A program made the position numbers and the translations under genes. DNA of 64,000 nucleotides, from assembly GCF_001642475.1 (NCBI RefSeq), contig NW_019173945.1:248001-312000 (forward strand), in the 5' to 3' direction. Positions 53,321 to 63,930 of the stretch are shown here, in pieces. Each line of letters opens with the position of its first letter. The stretch's first letter is position 1. This stretch comes from Fonsecaea monophora (Eukaryota > Ascomycota > Eurotiomycetes > Chaetothyriales > Herpotrichiellaceae). The notes below the pieces were generated by a model, which saw only the letters and a list, made by a program, of their open reading frames with translations, did no database searches and was not told where the DNA came from.

Positions 53321-54325
53321 TCATTGAATATCGGCTGGCAAGCGGATGAATCTTACCCTACCCGGTAGCTCACGTCGAGACCATGTCATTGTCGGGTTTC
53401 TGTATCGTCTCACGCGATGCTCTCCGCGATACTTTTTCCAACGCAACTGCGAGGCGCTTTCACTCGGCGCAATAGAGCAATTACTCCCTACTGGCCTACC
53501 CAATTGGTCATATCGAGACCATGGCATTGTCGGGTTGACGAATTCTCTCCCACGATGCTCTTTGCTAGCTACTTGCGAGGCGCTTTCACTTGGCGTGATG
53601 GAGCAATTACTCTCCACTGGAGATATGCTCATCGCACGGGGGCTGGTGACAACAGCAGCGACGACACCTGTAGGTCGCATTGTCAGGACGGGCCTCGTGA
53701 AGTTCTGGGTCTCGGGAGGCCCAACTAGATCGTCGCTCTCAGAAGAGAGGTCGCTTTGCGTGCTGTCTTCCGCACTGCTTGTCGCGTTCGCGTCGACATA
53801 CGTACCGTCAGTGTCCGTGCTGCACTCGTACCGCGCTATAGGCTCGATCGGCCAGACTCCCTTCTCTATCTGCACAAGAACTATTCTCACTGCGCGCTCG
53901 ACTCCGTAATACCATTGGATATTCACGGTGGGCGACAGGTGTTCCTTGAGAGATGTGACAAGTTCGTCCCAAGAGTATCGTCGGGCATTTGTGCTTCTGA
54001 TGACGCCAAGTTTTCGAAACTGTAGATACTGCAGTGCATCAGCGAGCACACTATGCATGGTTAGCTCTTCTGGGTGCTGGGAATCTTCTTCGGGGTCCAC
54101 GTCAGTGTGTGGTGGGATTTCGCCTTCCTCGAGGTCCATGTCAGAGTGTTGCTGGATGTCGCCCTCATCGAGGTCCATCACCGACCCTTCGTTCTCCCTC
54201 ACCTTAGTGTTGAAGACCACATCTTGATCAATCAATCTGAATAGACTAAGCAGAACGCGCGAGAGGGCAAGACGCTGCTCGTAGGAAGGTGCGGTTTGTT
54301 CTATTGCAGCCATCGATGAGGCCAT
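53321..54325 (-). CDS. Hypothetical protein with acidic and C-terminal internal repeats
   Basis: I do not recognise a family. Single open frame; the first ATG consistent with a normal start is 54325, giving 334 residues (the frame is open to 54415 without an ATG). Three acidic repeats of the form D(L/P)(D/E)EG(D/E)I..H(S/T)D(M/V) occupy about residues 50-85. The middle has YSWDELVTSLKEHL and IQWYYGVERAVRIV, which look globular. The C-terminal third contains two related copies of SNCSI(T/A)PSESASQ followed by a basic segment and NPTM(P/T)WSR, each about 40 residues. The repeats imply recent internal duplication. It may be a lineage-specific gene; expression is unproven. Confidence 0.6.
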   Translation of the reverse strand: MASSMAAIEQTAPSYEQRLALSRVLLSLFRLIDQDVVFNTKVRENEGSVMDLDEGDIQQHSDMDLEEGEIPPHTDVDPEEDSQHPEELTMHSVLADALQYLQFRKLGVIRSTNARRYSWDELVTSLKEHLSPTVNIQWYYGVERAVRIVLVQIEKGVWPIEPIARYECSTDTDGTYVDANATSSAEDSTQSDLSSESDDLVGPPETQNFTRPVLTMRPTGVVAAVVTSPRAMSISPVESNCSITPSESASQVASKEHRGREFVNPTMPWSRYDQLGRPVGSNCSIAPSESASQLRWKKYRGEHRVRRYRNPTMTWSRRELPGRVRFIRLPADIQ

Positions 54326-54916
54326 GGTTGGGGAGTTGAAAGCACTCTGAGAGAAGTCGGTATGGGAAGTTCGACGTCTTTGATTGATCGAGCTATTTCT
54401 GTATGGTAAAGACAACTTGAGCTTGCGTGATTCTCTTCCAAGTTATATAAGGCTGAAATACCCGCCGGGGCTCGTTTCTCCCGCACATGTCAAGGCACAG
54501 GCAGTGCGGCCTTCACACAAAGAATAGAACCAGCTCTTTGCAGCTTGTATCCAAGGCTCAAGTGAAGCCTTGAAAACAAAGAAAATGGGAATATATGCAG
54601 AGTGCCAGAGCATCTCAGATAAAGAAGCTTGAAAGAGATCTTTATTGCTTGACTTTGTTTCGTAGTGTCCCATTCACCAAGAACTCTCACTGAGTCGATC
54701 AAAGCAGGTTAGTGATTGTGACCACCACGTCGAACAGGCGGTGAAGTGAAGGGCGTACAAGTCCCATGTTTATCAGTTGACATGCCATTGCAGCTGTGTA
54801 TAGAGGTGGCTTGATGCAAAACCTCAATCGTATTGGACGCTCTCCCGAAAGATCACAAGTTTCTACTGTCTCTATGGTGTGATATTGTTACATCTGATCC
54901 AACAATCCTGTCTATT
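54326..54916. other. Intergenic sequence
   Basis: About 590 bases hold the promoter of the repeat-containing hypothetical gene and the 3' flank of the aminopeptidase. No further gene is seen. Confidence 0.4.
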
Positions 54917-56507
54917 CTAGTCGGCGAACTCGGCGTCGACCTCCTCATAATAATCGAAGAACCCTTTGTACAGTTGAACTCCGAGACCCGGGTCGAGCGA
55001 CCCAGTGGTAGCTCTGATTGAATGCATTGATAACTGAGGGATGCCGCAGTCGATTGCACGACAGCCTAATCTTGAGCTTCAAGCACCCCGCAGTTAGTAT
55101 CCATAATCCTAGACTGGGTTTGGGAGAGACATACCTAGTCATGGGTCCAATAGTGCCTCCGCTTCGACTGTCATTGCGAATTTGAAACACCTGCAAGGTG
55201 CTACCACATTTCTCGGCAATTCGAGACAACAGAGCAGTTGAGGCGCTGTCGGTCGTCATATGTCCGTTGGGGTCCGCAGAGACAGCAACTCCAACGTTCA
55301 AGCGCGGCGAGTGATTCTCCAGATACGCGTAAAGGAAGTTGGGATTGACTGCGTGAATCACGTCGGAAGAGACCAGGAACGAATTTGCCAATGTTTGGTT
55401 AATGAGGTTGGGGCCACAGTCGTAGTCGTTCAAGGCCTCGCAGATCCTCGAGATGGTGCTGGGCATAAAATTAGATCTTGCACCTTGTCTTAAGAAGCTT
55501 CCCACTTCTTCGTCGTCGAAGCACCCAACCATCTTGATGATGCCAGGCGACGCGTCGTCGGGGGACGCCAGAAGCCCTTCAATGGCAGCAAAGCAGCAAA
55601 GCTTGTCGTCGATTCTGCCTGCAAATATAAACTCCTTGTCCAAGCCACCGAGTTGGGCGGGCTGGACGTCAAAAAGCTCGAGTTCCCAATTGACAATGGA
55701 AGTGTAGTCTGTGATACCCATTTTTCCTGCAATCGCTCGCACGAGACGCTCTGGTTGTCTTGCGACAAAAGTACCCGCAGGCAGCTTCAGGGAAGGCAGC
55801 TCCTTCCCCGAGAGATCCGAGTTGTCAAGTCCAATGATGGGAACCATATTTGTTTCTGGGTTGAACGGGCCCTGGGAAGCTGCCCCGAAATGGGGTGCGA
55901 GTGTTGGTATTCGTGCAATGGGCCAATCCAGCTTGACGAGCCTCTCTTCTATTGTTCCACCGTCGGTCTTTACGAGAACCTTGCCGCCGATGCCCAAGTC
56001 TCTATCCCACCAAGTCATGTTCATCCCACCAGCATAGGGTGCGACACCAAGCTGAACATAGCCGGCTTTTGTCTGCAACTTGGGAATCGGCTTGACCTTT
56101 GCGGTGAGGGCATCGATATGACCTGCGACGATGCCCACACCGTTTCCAGGCTTGTAGTCTTTCCCAACGGCAAAGGCAATGAATGCACTGTTATTCCGCT
56201 TCGTGTAATATTTTCCACCGGGCTTAATCTTCCATTGTTCTCGTTCTGAGAGATATACGTAGCCAGCCTGGTTTAGCTTCTCGACGAAATAGTCGACGGC
56301 ATGAAAGATGGTGGGGTTCTCGGTCATGAAGTCTATGTACGGCTGAGTATATCTTTCTGGAGAGAATTTCTCTTTCTGAGGATTGAGAGGTAACGTGCAG
56401 GGTGGGTAGGCAGTATGCTGGAGAATTTGGTCGTAGCCTCGGGATATGCGAAATGGCATATCTTCCTGAATGGACGAGAAGAAACCAGAGGACGTTTTGC
56501 GGACCAT
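54917..56507 (-). CDS. Aspartyl aminopeptidase, M18 family
   Basis: Di-zinc cytosolic/vacuolar exopeptidase that removes N-terminal Asp or Glu. Exons are 56507..55135 and 55070..54917, flanking a 64-base intron with GTATGT, ACTAAC and AAG signals; the product is 508 residues, normal for M18. The short second exon lies in another frame, and the splice joins GGTIGPMTR to LGCRAIDCGIPQLSMHSIRA; the end is VQLYKGFFDYYEEVDAEFAD. Metal and catalytic sites are visible as VGIVAGHIDALTAKVKP, FAGRIDDKLCCFAAIEGL, CFDDEEVGS, SADPNGHMTTD and MHSIRA. The ATG at 56507 precedes a short non-conserved leader. If the intron were missed, the C-terminus would be wrong from residue 458. Confidence 0.95.
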
Positions 56508-56671
56508 GGTGGGATATGGCTCGGGTGGAATTATGAGACGAGAATGAAGCAGAGAGCAGCGGATTGTACTGTAGAGGAAGTTTTAACGGGACAGTTGATA
56601 CGTTGACAGATTTGGAGAAAGCGGCCAAGTTGCGATCAACAGGACCGGACCAGATGGTGTCATGCGAGGCG

Positions 56672-56695
56672 GCGTAGCTGCGTAGCTGCGTAGCT
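56672..56695. repeat. (GCGTAGCT)3 tandem repeat
   Basis: Three perfect 8-base units lie about 170 bases upstream of the aminopeptidase start, in its probable promoter. Confidence 0.85.
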
Positions 56696-58383
56696 GTTGT
56701 AGGGCAAGGGGCGATCAGCTGCACGGCAACGCTGGGCGACCCTATCGGAAACACCCCGGCGCAGATAAAGTCACTGGTCCTGGCGTGAACACCCAAGGGT
56801 CACGAGGTACTTCTACGGTATGAGTAAGCAAGGCTCGCCAAGCCCACCTCTGCCCATCAGCTGCCTCACGGTTTGGGCATGACTGCACAGCACCTATACC
56901 TAGACTGGCTTACGAATACCTACCTAGGTAGGAATGCCGTTACCTGCCGCCCAAAGTAAATGCTCACCTTGAGTCAGAGACCGGAGCGTAAAGAATCCGA
57001 CGGTGCTTTGGCAGTGTGTCTGACGAAGAAACCCCTGCACTCATCCTAGAAGCGGAGAGGGACGACAGGAGATTTTGAGTACTGCCGTTCACCAGGACTG
57101 CAAGCAATGAGGACCATTCTAGTCCCGAACCTGTGTCAGTGGTAGCTTCTCTATCTGACTACCGCCTCAGCCATCAATACCATTGTTTCGCTCAAGCAAT
57201 GTGTTCACTGCATTACCCCTGTATTCTCGCTGAATGGGAAAGACCAACGCAACACCGTCTTATAGTTCTATGGAGTAGTAAGCCACATCGCCCATGTGCT
57301 TGTCCTGCACAACGAGGGAGATGCATCTCGACCTCTGGACCTGGTGGAGCGCACTCAAGAACAATCCCCCCTCCAGATTGGCGAGCTCGCTGGCTCTCGT
57401 CTCACCACAAGCATGGGCGAGCAGAAGTGAACGGCGCCATTCCAGAAGCTTTGAAGCGACCCAGCATTAGGGGATATACCCAGAGTCCGGTGAGTGTATC
57501 CATATCCAGCCCTAACACTCTACGTGGGGTAAATGAGATTTCGTTTGGTCTCGACCACGGCCTTATGCGTGGAGGCATGAGTGGCAAACAAGGTGGTATC
57601 GAGTAGATAGACTTGTCCGCCTGCATTCGTTTTACCATGAGATTCTACAGTACAGCAAGATGGCCAGATTATCAATGTTCAGAAATGAACGGGCGAAGGG
57701 ACTTCTACTCAGCAGGCGGTGGGAGCATTGAAGCATCGAGAGACTGCAGATCAGCCGCACTTTGTGATTTGCACAATCTCTTTCTTCATTCTTGTCCTCA
57801 CCTCAAATCTGTGCAGACGCACACGACGTCTTCGAACCAGTCGACCCTGCTATTGCCATCGTGCAAGTTTTGCAAGACAACCTGCCACGATTGATCGTTT
57901 CTACAAGCTCAACCAGGTCCACAATGAAAGAGTTCACACTGCAAGTGAATTCACGCCTCGATGATATGGCTTGACAGCACGTGTAACCCATCCAGTCGTC
58001 CGCCCAGAAGGATTATTGCGAGGAGACAAGGTCCTCAATCCACGAGATGTGACCCTGGTGAGCTGCGGCGGATACGAGAGAGAACTCGTATTGTCGAATG
58101 GGCTAGTGCCCCGCGAACGGAATCCATAGAAATAATTAATGGCAATAATAATGAAAGGGTCTGTGTATCGTGGCGGGAGCGCCGTGTTCCTTGCGGCTCC
58201 TTGCGGGGAAAAGTGTGGGCATGGAGAGGTTCGCACCGGCAAATTCCCAGGGCAACGACTCGTAGATTCCCCGAGGATATAGGTACGAGGTACATAGGTT
58301 CGGTATTCAACCCTCCCTCACCCCCAAACAATGTGGAGGTGGATTATTACCCCGGCATGGCAAATCTTGGCCTGTTTCTCAGA

Positions 58384-58409
58384 TTCGCGGGGGGGAGACC
58401 CCCCGCGAA
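58384..58409. repeat. Perfect GC-rich hairpin with GAGA loop
   Basis: TTCGCGGGGGG (58384-58394) is exactly complementary to CCCCCCGCGAA (58399-58409), leaving the 4-base loop GAGA, a GNRA-type tetraloop if transcribed from the plus strand. No adjacent gene explains it. Confidence 0.8.
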
Positions 58410-59086
58410 AACCGCATCAAAGTCTTTGTTGGGTCTTCGTTCTTCCTATTCCTGCCCAAGTATGTGCGTTTGGAGCGAGGGAAAATGAGGCCAAATTAGT
58501 CCCCATGGGATTTCCTGCCCAGCAGAAGTTGCTAGCTTGCATGTGTATATGCGTGACTGGAGGATAGAGACAAGATTGTGGCACGAGCAGCCCTCGATAA
58601 CAATGACTCGCTATTGGGCCAGCGAGGCCGGAGGACCTTATTCATGTGGTTACTTTTTTGCTGTGGAAATAGAGTTCAAACATACGCAAAGAATTGGGTC
58701 TAGCCCCGCATTAGGGTTGACAATCTGTATTCGGAATGAAATGACATCGATTTCTTCAGAGCCTTGGGTTTCGGTAGTGGCATCCACGGATGTAACTTGT
58801 ACTTGTAAGGATCCCAACTACTAGATGCCGGATATTGGGTACTGTGGAGAGGAGGGTGTTTTCATCTTCCTGGCACTATACATCCCACTGTCGACACGTG
58901 TACATGCCCTGAGCGACTCGTGCTTGCACTAGGCCACGGCAAGCCAAAACACAAGCGACTAATCTTGGAATTTCGGTGGCTTACCGACAAGGACTCGCTT
59001 GCCTTATCCTCCTTCGGTGTGATCCCCCGCGTCTGTCCGCGCCTGTCATCCCCTGCCATGCTCTTCATTGGGGATCAAGTGAGTCT

Positions 59087-60241
59087 CTACCTGACTGACA
59101 TTTCGTTCTTGTCTTCCGCGCCTTGGTAAATTTTGTCAATCTCGCCAGCTTTGCGGGTGACGGCGGCAAACTCGTCGCCCAAGAGATACTCGGCCGCCCA
59201 ATTCGCTGGAGCTGGTTCTGGCCGCTCGATGATCTCCTTTCCCACCACCTCGAGGCAGGCCCCGTTCAGCGAGTCGTCACCCAGGATCTTGTAGACACAG
59301 TCCACAATCAGTGACGGAGGCGTGATGGCGTCTTGATTGGCCGTTGCGACATAGCTCGCACTGATGATGGCGGTCGGCACCAACCCGGGGCAGATGCAGT
59401 TGACCGTGATTTTCTCGCCCAGTACTCTCATCTGTTTGCCTAGAGATCGTGTCATGCCAATCACCTTTTGATGGCCCGATGGCAAGAAAACAAAAGTCAA
59501 CCTCCGGATGTCCCTTTGAACCGAGAAACTTTATGCTGGTCTGCACTTACACCATGCTTTGAGGCCGAGTATGCGGGAAACATGTATTGCGCGTGAATCC
59601 CCGTGGAACTGGACGTCATAATCAATTTGCCCTTCCGGTGCGGGTTTTTCTTGAAGTAATGCAGAGCCAGGTACGAGGTGTAGAAGACACCAATCAGACA
59701 GACGTCGATGGCCAGCAGATCTGGAGCGGGAGGTGCCCCGTTGTCAGTTTCTTTGGCGTCGGCGAAAAATTGTGTACGGTCTCCTGTGCCCTACCAGACG
59801 CTGGTCAGTACCTATTTGCAAGGACAATGAGGGAAATATCCCGCCCCTGATGCTCACCGCATTTGCCCAAACTACAGAGGCAAGTTAGCACATGTTTCGA
59901 ATTTGATGGATCAGGAAGCGTCGACTTACCAAAATCAATCCTCCCCCATTTCGACCAAGTCTGGAGAAATGCTTTGGCCTGGTCATCATAATTCGCCACA
60001 TTTCCCTGGAGGAATAGAAGGTTGGGTCCGAGCCTTTCGGCGACTTGGGCACCGGTGACAGCGTTGAAGTCGAAGACGGCCACTTTCCAGCCGTCGCTTA
60101 TCAATCGTTCGACCGTCGCCAGGCCCATGCCAGATGCTGTACGAGGCTTATGTCAGACATGATCGTAGTTCAACCAGAAAGGGAAATCCCAATTCGGTTA
60201 CCTCCGCCCGTAATGAAGGCGACATTGCCTTTGGAACTCAT
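59087..60241 (-). CDS. Short-chain dehydrogenase/reductase (SDR, 15-PGDH-like)
   Basis: NAD-dependent alcohol dehydrogenase or ketone reductase. Five exons, 60241..60202, 60136..59930, 59871..59858, 59790..59551 and 59464..59087, give 292 residues; the third exon is only 14 bases. The first splice forms the cofactor motif ITGGASGMGLATV. Strand 2 ends VFDFN, favouring NAD. The micro-exon supplies VWANA of RIDFVWANAGTGDRTQF, the NNAG-equivalent block. The active site is MTSSSTGIHAQYMFPAYSASKHG, with the Tyr/Lys pair in YSASK. The ATG at 60241 is preferred over one at 60286 because MSSKGNVAFITGG fits the family. It is divergent from a BVMO, a common pairing in which the dehydrogenase makes the ketone that the BVMO oxygenates; that link is inference. 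Confidence 0.9.
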
Positions 60242-61003
60242 GTTGTATCTAGACTTTGGAGCAATTTGGGTTGTAGTCGGTGGCATGGCTTTTCCGGGAA
60301 GGATAGTGTCTTGAGGGCTTGGGTCCAGACGGGTAATGGTACCAGCCCTATAATAATACAAGTATGGTCTGAATTATTTATGTGCATTCGTGATAGGGTG
60401 TAGTCCTAGCACAGACCTCTCCGTTGGAGCGATAGAAAGTATGTGTCCGAGAGCGGACCGAATCCCCGTGGTATTCGGTTTCCCCTCAGACCACAACGAT
60501 CGAAAAGGGGCAGTTCGGTAGTCCAGCACAAGGCATTTCAAATGAATCCGCCCGTCCTCCAATAGTGGTTCTCCCGCCCTCCTCCTCGAACCCTCCCCCG
60601 GAATTTTGAGGACCCCATCATACCCACGGGACACCCCCAGGTTTCTGGCCCATCCCACTCATCTCCAGCGAGCCAAGAACTGATGTTGCTCAGAGTAGCC
60701 GAAAGCCCAACACTCTGCCACAGCCTATACATACACTTCAATCTTGGATGATTGGAGCCCTCGGTTGCTCAGTCGCCTTCCTCGGACTGACCTCCTCGGA
60801 TATGTACCTGCTAAGAACCTATATTTTTTTGTGATATTCCTCCCTTTTTTTTTCTTTTTTTTGACTTCCCATGAAGCGGATCGGTTGGTATCTCGTCAAA
60901 TCCACTTCAAGCAAAACCCAATACAAACTACATCCTTCTGCCCGCGCGGACCCCTCTTCCTTAGCTTCTCAGCAGGCGGGTCGAAGACCCCCCGGATACA
61001 GAT
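60242..61003. promoter_or_regulatory. Divergent promoter region, SDR / BVMO
   Basis: About 760 bases. A T-rich run (TTTTTTTTTCTTTTTTTT) at about 60846-60861 lies 140 bases upstream of the BVMO start, a common feature of fungal core promoters. No gene is seen. Confidence 0.45.
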
Positions 61004-62917
61004 ATGTCTTTGACAGAAGAAGAACGCAACGCCATCAAGGCCAAGTACGCGGAGGAACGGCAAAAGCGAGTCCGTGCCGACGGCCGGTCCCAATTCCTTC
61101 GCGTCTTCGATTCGGACAAGTTCAAGAAGTTTGGCGCAGACCCGTGGGTTCGGAGTGATCCTCATGAATTGAAGCTCACGCCTCCCCTGCACGATGGCCA
61201 GCACTCAAAATTTGTGATTTTGGGCACGGGCTTCGCTGGGATCCTGTACGGCAAGAACCTTCTCGAGGCCGGCGTCCCCCTCGAAGATATCATCTTAATC
61301 GACCGCGCCGCCGGCTTCGGAGGCACCTGGTATTGGAACAGATACCCAGGGCTCATGTGCGATGTCGAGAGCTACGTCTACCTGCCGGAGTTGGAGACTA
61401 CGGGGTACGTGCCTAAACACAAGTATTCATACGGCACTGAAATCCGCCAGTATGCCAATCTCCTTGCGTCACGATATAGCCTCGGGTCGAGAGCCTCGTT
61501 TGAAACGGAAGTGGAAGCTGCCACCTGGGACGAAGTGGGCAAGGAGTGGATTTTCAAAGTGGTGACCAAGGATGATAAAGGGAACCCGGCTCCCATCACC
61601 ATCCGCGGAGATTACTTCCTCCTCGCGCCCGGACTCCTCGTCCGACCCAAGCTACCTGCAATCCCTGGGATAGAGGACTATACTGGCCATATCTTTCACA
61701 CATGCCGATGGGATTATGAATATACGGGTGGCAATTCTGCGGACTGGCAGATGACCAACCTCAAGGATAAAAAGGTCGCTATCATTGGCACTGGCGCTTC
61801 GGCAATCCAGGCTGTCCCTGAGCTTGGAAAATGGGCAAACCAGCTCTATGTCGTGCAACGAACTCCCGCCGGGGTTGATATTCGTGGCCAGCACCCAACA
61901 AATCCAGAGACGGTGGAAAAAGAGATGAAATCCCCCAACTGGCAGACTGAAAGGATCAGGAACTTTCTATATAACATGTCTGACCCTCTGGAAGAAGACC
62001 CCCCCGACCTGGTTAAAGATCAGTGGACGGCCTTCCACAGCTCTGCGGCGCTCTGCGGAGGCCCTCGAGCGAAAGATTTGACAAAGGATAAGCTCGAAGA
62101 ATTCGTGAGATACTATGAAGACATGGACATGAAACGGACTAAACGCATTCGAGAACGCGTCGACGAGGTCGTTAAAGACCCCGAGACGGCGAACAGCCTC
62201 AAGGCGTGGTACGCTAGCTGGTGCAAGCGTCCCTGCTTTCATGACGACTACCTACCTACCTTCAACCGTCCTAACGTCCGCCTTGTGGACACCCACGGCG
62301 CTGGCGTAACACGACTAACCAAGAAAGGGTTTGTTGTGGGCGAGGAAGAATTCGAGGTCGACTTGATCATCTTTAGCACGGGGTTTGAGTTCGAGGCATC
62401 GAACTCACCCGCCTCCCAGGCTGCGATCCCCATTACCGGGCGGAATGGGCTTTCCTTGGACGAGAAGTGGAACCGAGGCGTCGCGACGTTGCACGGCGTC
62501 ATGAGCAGAGACTTCCCGAACCTATTCTGGCTTGGCCTGGTGCAGACCATGTCATCGCAAAACTACATGGTCAACTTGTCCACGCTGAGCAAACATGCCG
62601 TCCAGATCATCACGGATGCGAGAAAGAAGGCCAAGGCCGTGGGTGAAGCGAAGGTCGTTGTTGAGCCCACAGACGCCGCCGAGGAGGCATGGACCGATCG
62701 TGTCTCCAAGGGGGCGCTCGCCGGCGTGCTGGCCGCCGGCTGCACCCCGAGCTACTACAACCAGGAGGGCGAGTTGCAACAGATTGTCTCGGGCGAGGAA
62801 CAGGCAAAGATGGCCAGGAAGGCGATGTGGATGGCAGGTCCGCTGGACTTTCTCGACTTTCTGGATTCGTGGCACCAGAAGGGTGACCTTGGGGAACTTG
62901 AGATCGCCGCCTACTGA
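61004..62917 (+). CDS. Baeyer-Villiger monooxygenase (long type)
   Basis: FAD/NADPH-dependent ketone monooxygenase yielding esters or lactones. Single exon, 637 residues, ATG 61004. It has the N-terminal extension of about 65 residues found in long BVMOs (MSLTEEERNAIKAKYAEE...), then the first Rossmann motif VILGTGFAGILYGKNL near residue 70, and GGTWYWNRYPGLMCDVESY, strongly diagnostic of this family. The second Rossmann motif is VAIIGTGASAIQAVPEL. The signature FxGxxxHxxxW is present as YTGHIFHTCRWDYEY, with Tyr in the first position. Further landmarks are KRPCFHDDYLPTFNRPNV and LIIFSTGFEFEAS, and NYMVNLSTLSKHAVQII at the C-terminal side. It pairs divergently with an SDR. Confidence 0.94.
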   Translation: MSLTEEERNAIKAKYAEERQKRVRADGRSQFLRVFDSDKFKKFGADPWVRSDPHELKLTPPLHDGQHSKFVILGTGFAGILYGKNLLEAGVPLEDIILIDRAAGFGGTWYWNRYPGLMCDVESYVYLPELETTGYVPKHKYSYGTEIRQYANLLASRYSLGSRASFETEVEAATWDEVGKEWIFKVVTKDDKGNPAPITIRGDYFLLAPGLLVRPKLPAIPGIEDYTGHIFHTCRWDYEYTGGNSADWQMTNLKDKKVAIIGTGASAIQAVPELGKWANQLYVVQRTPAGVDIRGQHPTNPETVEKEMKSPNWQTERIRNFLYNMSDPLEEDPPDLVKDQWTAFHSSAALCGGPRAKDLTKDKLEEFVRYYEDMDMKRTKRIRERVDEVVKDPETANSLKAWYASWCKRPCFHDDYLPTFNRPNVRLVDTHGAGVTRLTKKGFVVGEEEFEVDLIIFSTGFEFEASNSPASQAAIPITGRNGLSLDEKWNRGVATLHGVMSRDFPNLFWLGLVQTMSSQNYMVNLSTLSKHAVQIITDARKKAKAVGEAKVVVEPTDAAEEAWTDRVSKGALAGVLAAGCTPSYYNQEGELQQIVSGEEQAKMARKAMWMAGPLDFLDFLDSWHQKGDLGELEIAAY

Positions 62918-63930
62918 TCACATCCTCAATGGACTCAAAACTTGCCATGGGCGCATTATTCGATCTTTTTGCTTTTTTGTAGCCCCTCCCTAGTATGATA
63001 TAATGCGACCTCCAAATGAAATGAATCTTTCGAAATTTTGACTGTCAAAGTCTCGCTATAAAGACCCATGTCGCGCGTGGCACGATACTATTGAGTCTCC
63101 TGTACTCGTCGTATCCAATACTCGAGTTATATTCATACCTAGCTGGTCACCCTCAACTTCCCATAAGCGAGGTTGGGTTGTTTTCAATATCCCAATAAAC
63201 CGGGTATTACTGAGAGGAGCCTGACAGCGGGGGTCAGAACCACCACCCTTCGATCCTCGGGCGGTATGTCATCATATTGTAAGCAAACAAGAACCGATTC
63301 GAGGGAGCGTGTATTTGCTGGGATTCCTAGCAAGTAACCGATACCCATGCCCGTACAGTCACCAATAGTGTAAAAGGTATTTTATTCTGGTTGGAAATCC
63401 GAACGCGTCAGGGGTGTTTCGGGTCACGAAAGAACGTAATAATGCCAGGTGGTGGCCCAGGAAGAGATAACAAGCAGACAAACAAGGCTCAGAACCCTGA
63501 CAGTGATCTTCAGCAAAATGTGGGAGGCCAGTCTCGGTAGCCGTTACCGAAACATACAGGTTTCAGATACGAGTAGACCGGCCGAGAACTAGAGGGTCGA
63601 AGAGAAGTCGTTTGGCGTAAACCATGCTCTGGCCGCGTCTAGCCGGTCTTGTGAGCTGTCGCAGACTCGTGAGCCATGTGGTTGTCCGAACCCATGTTCT
63701 GTGGATGTGAATGTTTCCTATTCGACGAGCCTGAGGATACAATCCGACAATCCGAACTGTGCCGAACCGAACGGGGGGTTGTATAAGGAGTTGAAATGTG
63801 GCTAGGCCAATCAAGAACATGGCACAACGCTGCTCATCTTGCCCAGACGTGTCCAGAACGCCAAAGAGCTTAGCACACGCGGATGGTTGTTATCCCATCC
63901 CAGGGACGTGTTCGTGGGCGCGCCATGACC
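62918..63930. other. Right-side intergenic region
   Basis: About 1 kb without a convincing gene; an 85-codon minus-strand frame at 63563-63820 has no recognisable features. Confidence 0.45.

Larger units (their letters stand above)
56508..59086. other. 2.6-kb gene-poor region
   Basis: No intact gene is recognised. Several open frames of 80-175 codons overlap on both strands. A few segments, for example RVTHPVVRPEGLLRGDKVLN near 57980-58040 and VFEPVDPAIAIVQVLQDNLP near 57825-57885, look protein-like and may be decayed coding sequence of unknown family. A perfect hairpin lies at 58384-58409 and a short tandem repeat at 56672-56695. Confidence 0.45.

Noticed and set aside
57961..58488. 175-codon plus-strand frame in the gene-poor region
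   Set aside because: Arg/Ser/Pro-rich translation, crosses the perfect hairpin and shows no family resemblance.
60242..60286. Upstream ATG giving the SDR 15 extra residues
   Set aside because: The extra residues are not SDR-like, and the ATG at 60241 starts at the usual distance from the cofactor motif.
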